This document shows positions 34,447 through 36,007 of a stretch of DNA of 36,007 bases, piece by piece. Positions within the stretch are counted from its first letter, which is position 1; each line of letters opens with the position of its first letter. The notes under the pieces were generated by a model, which was given only the letters and a program-made list of their open reading frames with translations, was not told the DNA's origin and did no database searches. Made by a program: the position numbers and the translations under genes. Source of the DNA: Bacteroides sp. (GTDB taxonomy: Bacteria > Bacteroidota > Bacteroidia > Bacteroidales > Bacteroidaceae). The DNA lies in NCBI GenBank assembly GCA_021201335.1, contig JAJQFD010000043.1, positions 1-36,007 on the forward strand. The letters are read 5' to 3'.

Positions 34447-35666
34447 TTACTTCGCTTGTTTATAATACTCTTGAAAAGCATCAAATTCGCCTCTGACCTT
34501 GTTTACCTCAACATAAATCTTCTCGTTTAATATCTTAGCATAAATTTGAATAGTGGCTATGTTTGTATGCCCTAACATCTTAGATACACTTTCAATAGAA
34601 ACGCCTTTGGTCAGCATTATCATTCCGAACGTATGGCGCCCACAATGCGTGGTAAGTCGCTTATTTATACCACATAACGAAGCGATTTCCTTCAAGTATT
34701 CGTTCATCTTTTGGTTGCTATGCAAAGGGAGAAGTTTATCACTGCCTAATCTTCTGTATTTGCGGATAATACTCAATGGAACTTCCAACAATGGAATATT
34801 AGCTTCTACATCTGATTTTGTCTGCTCAAACGTAGCCACTTTTGCCCGAAGCCATCTTCAAAGATATTATCAGTAGTTAAGTTAGCTACATCTATGTAGG
34901 CGATGCCAGTGAAGCACTGGAAAGCAAAAATATCTCTGACTTCTTCCAATCGTTAAGAATCGAATTTCTTTAGATAGAAGTTTCTTGATTTCCGGTTCAA
35001 TTAGAAACTCCTTCTTTACAGGCTTGTATCCTAAAGTGTAATCATCGAAAGGATCATGAGTGATATACCTATTCTTTAGAGCATTGGTAATTACCTGTTT
35101 TAAGTAACGTAAATGTTTCACAGTTGAGTTATGACCACAATTGCAGACAGACTTTAAGTAAACTTCGTAATCAGTTATGAACTGGAAATCCACTTCCCGA
35201 ATCTGCAAGTCCTCTTTCTTAAATTTATAGAGCATAAAATCTGCAATACGCTTTCTTGTAGCTAAATATTTAGATAGAGTAGTATCTCGGATTGTTTTTC
35301 CTATAAAGCTTCTTTTCTGTTCTACCTTAATATCATATAATGTAAGAACTGTGTTTTCTCTGATTACTTTTCTCAAATAGGTGTCTCGAAGTTTATCGGC
35401 TGTAACATATCCGTCTTTTTCAAGAATAACTTTGAGTGTTTGTCTAAAGCTATTTTTATTTTATCAAGAGCATCATTGATTGTCGTAGCCTCTTTTGTTC
35501 TCCCGATTGCTCTCCCAGTTTGACTCCACATTTCAGGCTTAACAAATTGCAGGGAACTGAACTCTGCTTTGTCTCCACTGATGGAAATTCTAACGCTGAT
35601 ACTGGCTAATCCGTTGCTGTTTACTCTTTTTCTTGTCAGAAAAAGGATTCGATAAGTACTGTTCAT
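34447..35666 (-). pseudogene. int: Tyrosine integrase, three frameshifts
   Basis: Three frames together encode a Bacteroidota integrase of about 406 aa: N-terminal arm domain (35373-35666, MNSTYRILFLTRKRVNSNG...), SAM-like core-binding domain and the start of the catalytic domain (34882-35376) and the end (34447-34839) with HCGRHTFG, LGHTNI and the nucleophile Tyr in IYAKI. The bridging stretch (about 34820-34953) lies in a third frame and reads FTGIAYIDVANL, with Ala where many families have the first catalytic Arg, a variant seen in other Bacteroidota integrases. The shifts fall at 35416-35420 (one A missing), 34953-34956 (one extra) and 34816-34819 (one missing). It would have integrated the element at the tRNA. 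Confidence 0.8.
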
Positions 35667-35874
35667 AACTCAAAATTTTCAAGATTCGACAAATTTATTT
35701 ACTATCTCTTAAAGATTCAGCACCTCGAATAAAGCCAAGTTAGGTCATTGTAAGCCACTTGTAACCAGTGAGTAATTTGTTAAAAAGCGAACAAACCAAA
35801 GTTGAAATTTCTGTTCACTTATTTTTCACTCAACTACTGTCTTTCTTTGACTTTTAGTGGCTAGGGTGAAAAAG

Positions 35875-35909
35875 AAAAAAGTCTGCTAATCAACTGACTA
35901 ACAGACTTT
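35875..35909 (-). terminator. Terminator on the minus strand inside the element, next to tRNA-Val
   Basis: Stem AAAGTCTG (35878-35885) with CAGACTTT (35902-35909), then a T-run on the minus strand from the A's at 35875-35880. It lies about 48 bp downstream of the tRNA 3' end and would replace the terminator separated by integration. The surrounding 35667-35952 region has no gene. Confidence 0.6.
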
Positions 35910-35952
35910 ATGTCTTTTTTTGGCTTCTCCTGTCTTTTTAGGATTTTACCAT

Positions 35953-35972
35953 TTCGTGGGCGTTGACGGATT
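35953..35972. repeat. Right attachment site (tRNA-side copy)
   Basis: The 20-nt repeat identical to 28939-28958. Sixteen of its bases are the tRNA-Val 3' end (acceptor strand and part of the T arm), so integration reconstitutes a whole tRNA. Confidence 0.85.
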
Positions 35973-36007
35973 CGAACCGCCGACCCTCTGCTTGTAAGGC
36001 AGATGCT
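35957..36007 (-). tRNA. tRNA-Val (anticodon TAC), 5' part outside window
   Basis: Read on the minus strand: anticodon arm TCTGC-CTTACAA-GCAGA (anticodon TAC), T arm GGCGG-TTCGAAT-CCGTC, then acceptor strand AACGCCC and discriminator A. CCA is not encoded. The 5' half lies beyond the right edge. Integration site of the 7-kb element. Confidence 0.9.

Larger units (their letters stand above)
28939..35952. mobile_element. Integrative mobilizable element in tRNA-Val, about 7.0 kb
   Basis: Bounded by a 20-nt direct repeat of the tRNA-Val acceptor/T-arm. The integrase lies next to the tRNA, as expected. Includes regulator remnant, HTH protein, mob genes with a possible oriT, and two cargo genes. 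It has a relaxase and accessory mob protein but no visible coupling protein or mating-pore genes, so it would need a helper for transfer. Integrase and mobA are both interrupted, so as assembled it may be immobile. Confidence 0.8.

Noticed and set aside
34257..34484. 75-aa minus-strand frame
   Set aside because: Overlaps the integrase end; composition and lack of similarity indicate a chance frame.

Overview
The window is a stretch of Bacteroidota chromosome, most likely order Bacteroidales and plausibly Parabacteroides. The evidence is Bacteroides-type promoters (TTTG, about 20 bp, TAnnTTTG), many lipoproteins and outer-membrane barrel proteins, a secreted PL8 lyase, a DUF4248/HU module, LytS/LytTR signalling, and a mobilizable element with BfmA/BtgA-like and DUF5712-like mobilization genes. 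The species is an inference.

Layout. Positions 1-2485 (visibly GC-richer than the rest) carry the 3' part of a Toprim/DnaB-type primase-helicase, a DUF4248 protein and an HU-like protein. A 483-bp non-coding stretch with a long inverted repeat follows. Positions 2969-8860 hold three lipoproteins (two are tandem paralogs), an S41 peptidase (minus strand), a 49-aa mini-lipoprotein and a membrane acyltransferase. Positions 8974-14114 (minus) hold a small outer-membrane barrel, a PL8 chondroitinase with all four expected catalytic residues, and GAPDH. Positions 14694-17687 hold a HelD-like helicase and a secreted protein. A MITE-like element (17715-17830) and an FtsX-type permease split by a C8-tract frameshift (18026-20364) follow. 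Positions 20450-24192 (minus) encode an outer-membrane barrel receptor whose natural start looks one base out of frame, and a MATE transporter. Positions 24636-28843 form an operon of a second barrel receptor, a LytS-type histidine kinase and a LytTR response regulator.

Positions 28939-35952 are a roughly 7.0-kb integrated element. A 20-nt direct repeat of the tRNA-Val 3' end lies at each boundary; the tRNA gene runs off the right edge on the minus strand. From the tRNA inward the element has a tyrosine integrase with three single-base frameshifts, a regulator remnant, a HTH protein, a hairpin cluster that could be oriT, mobA with an in-frame amber stop, a DUF5712-like relaxase, an unrecognised 494-aa protein with an internal duplication, and an autoinhibited Fic protein. 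The last two look like cargo.

The most unusual non-coding signal is a pair of four-unit arrays with exact 22-bp spacing (24436-24508 and 14446-14518; core AACCGCA or TACCGG). One precedes the receptor-LytS-LytTR operon and the other the HelD-like gene. The spacing matches known LytTR direct-repeat geometry, so I infer that the local LytTR regulator binds both, giving an autoregulated circuit with at least one distant target.

Several genes are broken by one-base changes in short homopolymers. These could reflect phase variation, decay or assembly error, and raw reads are needed to tell which.
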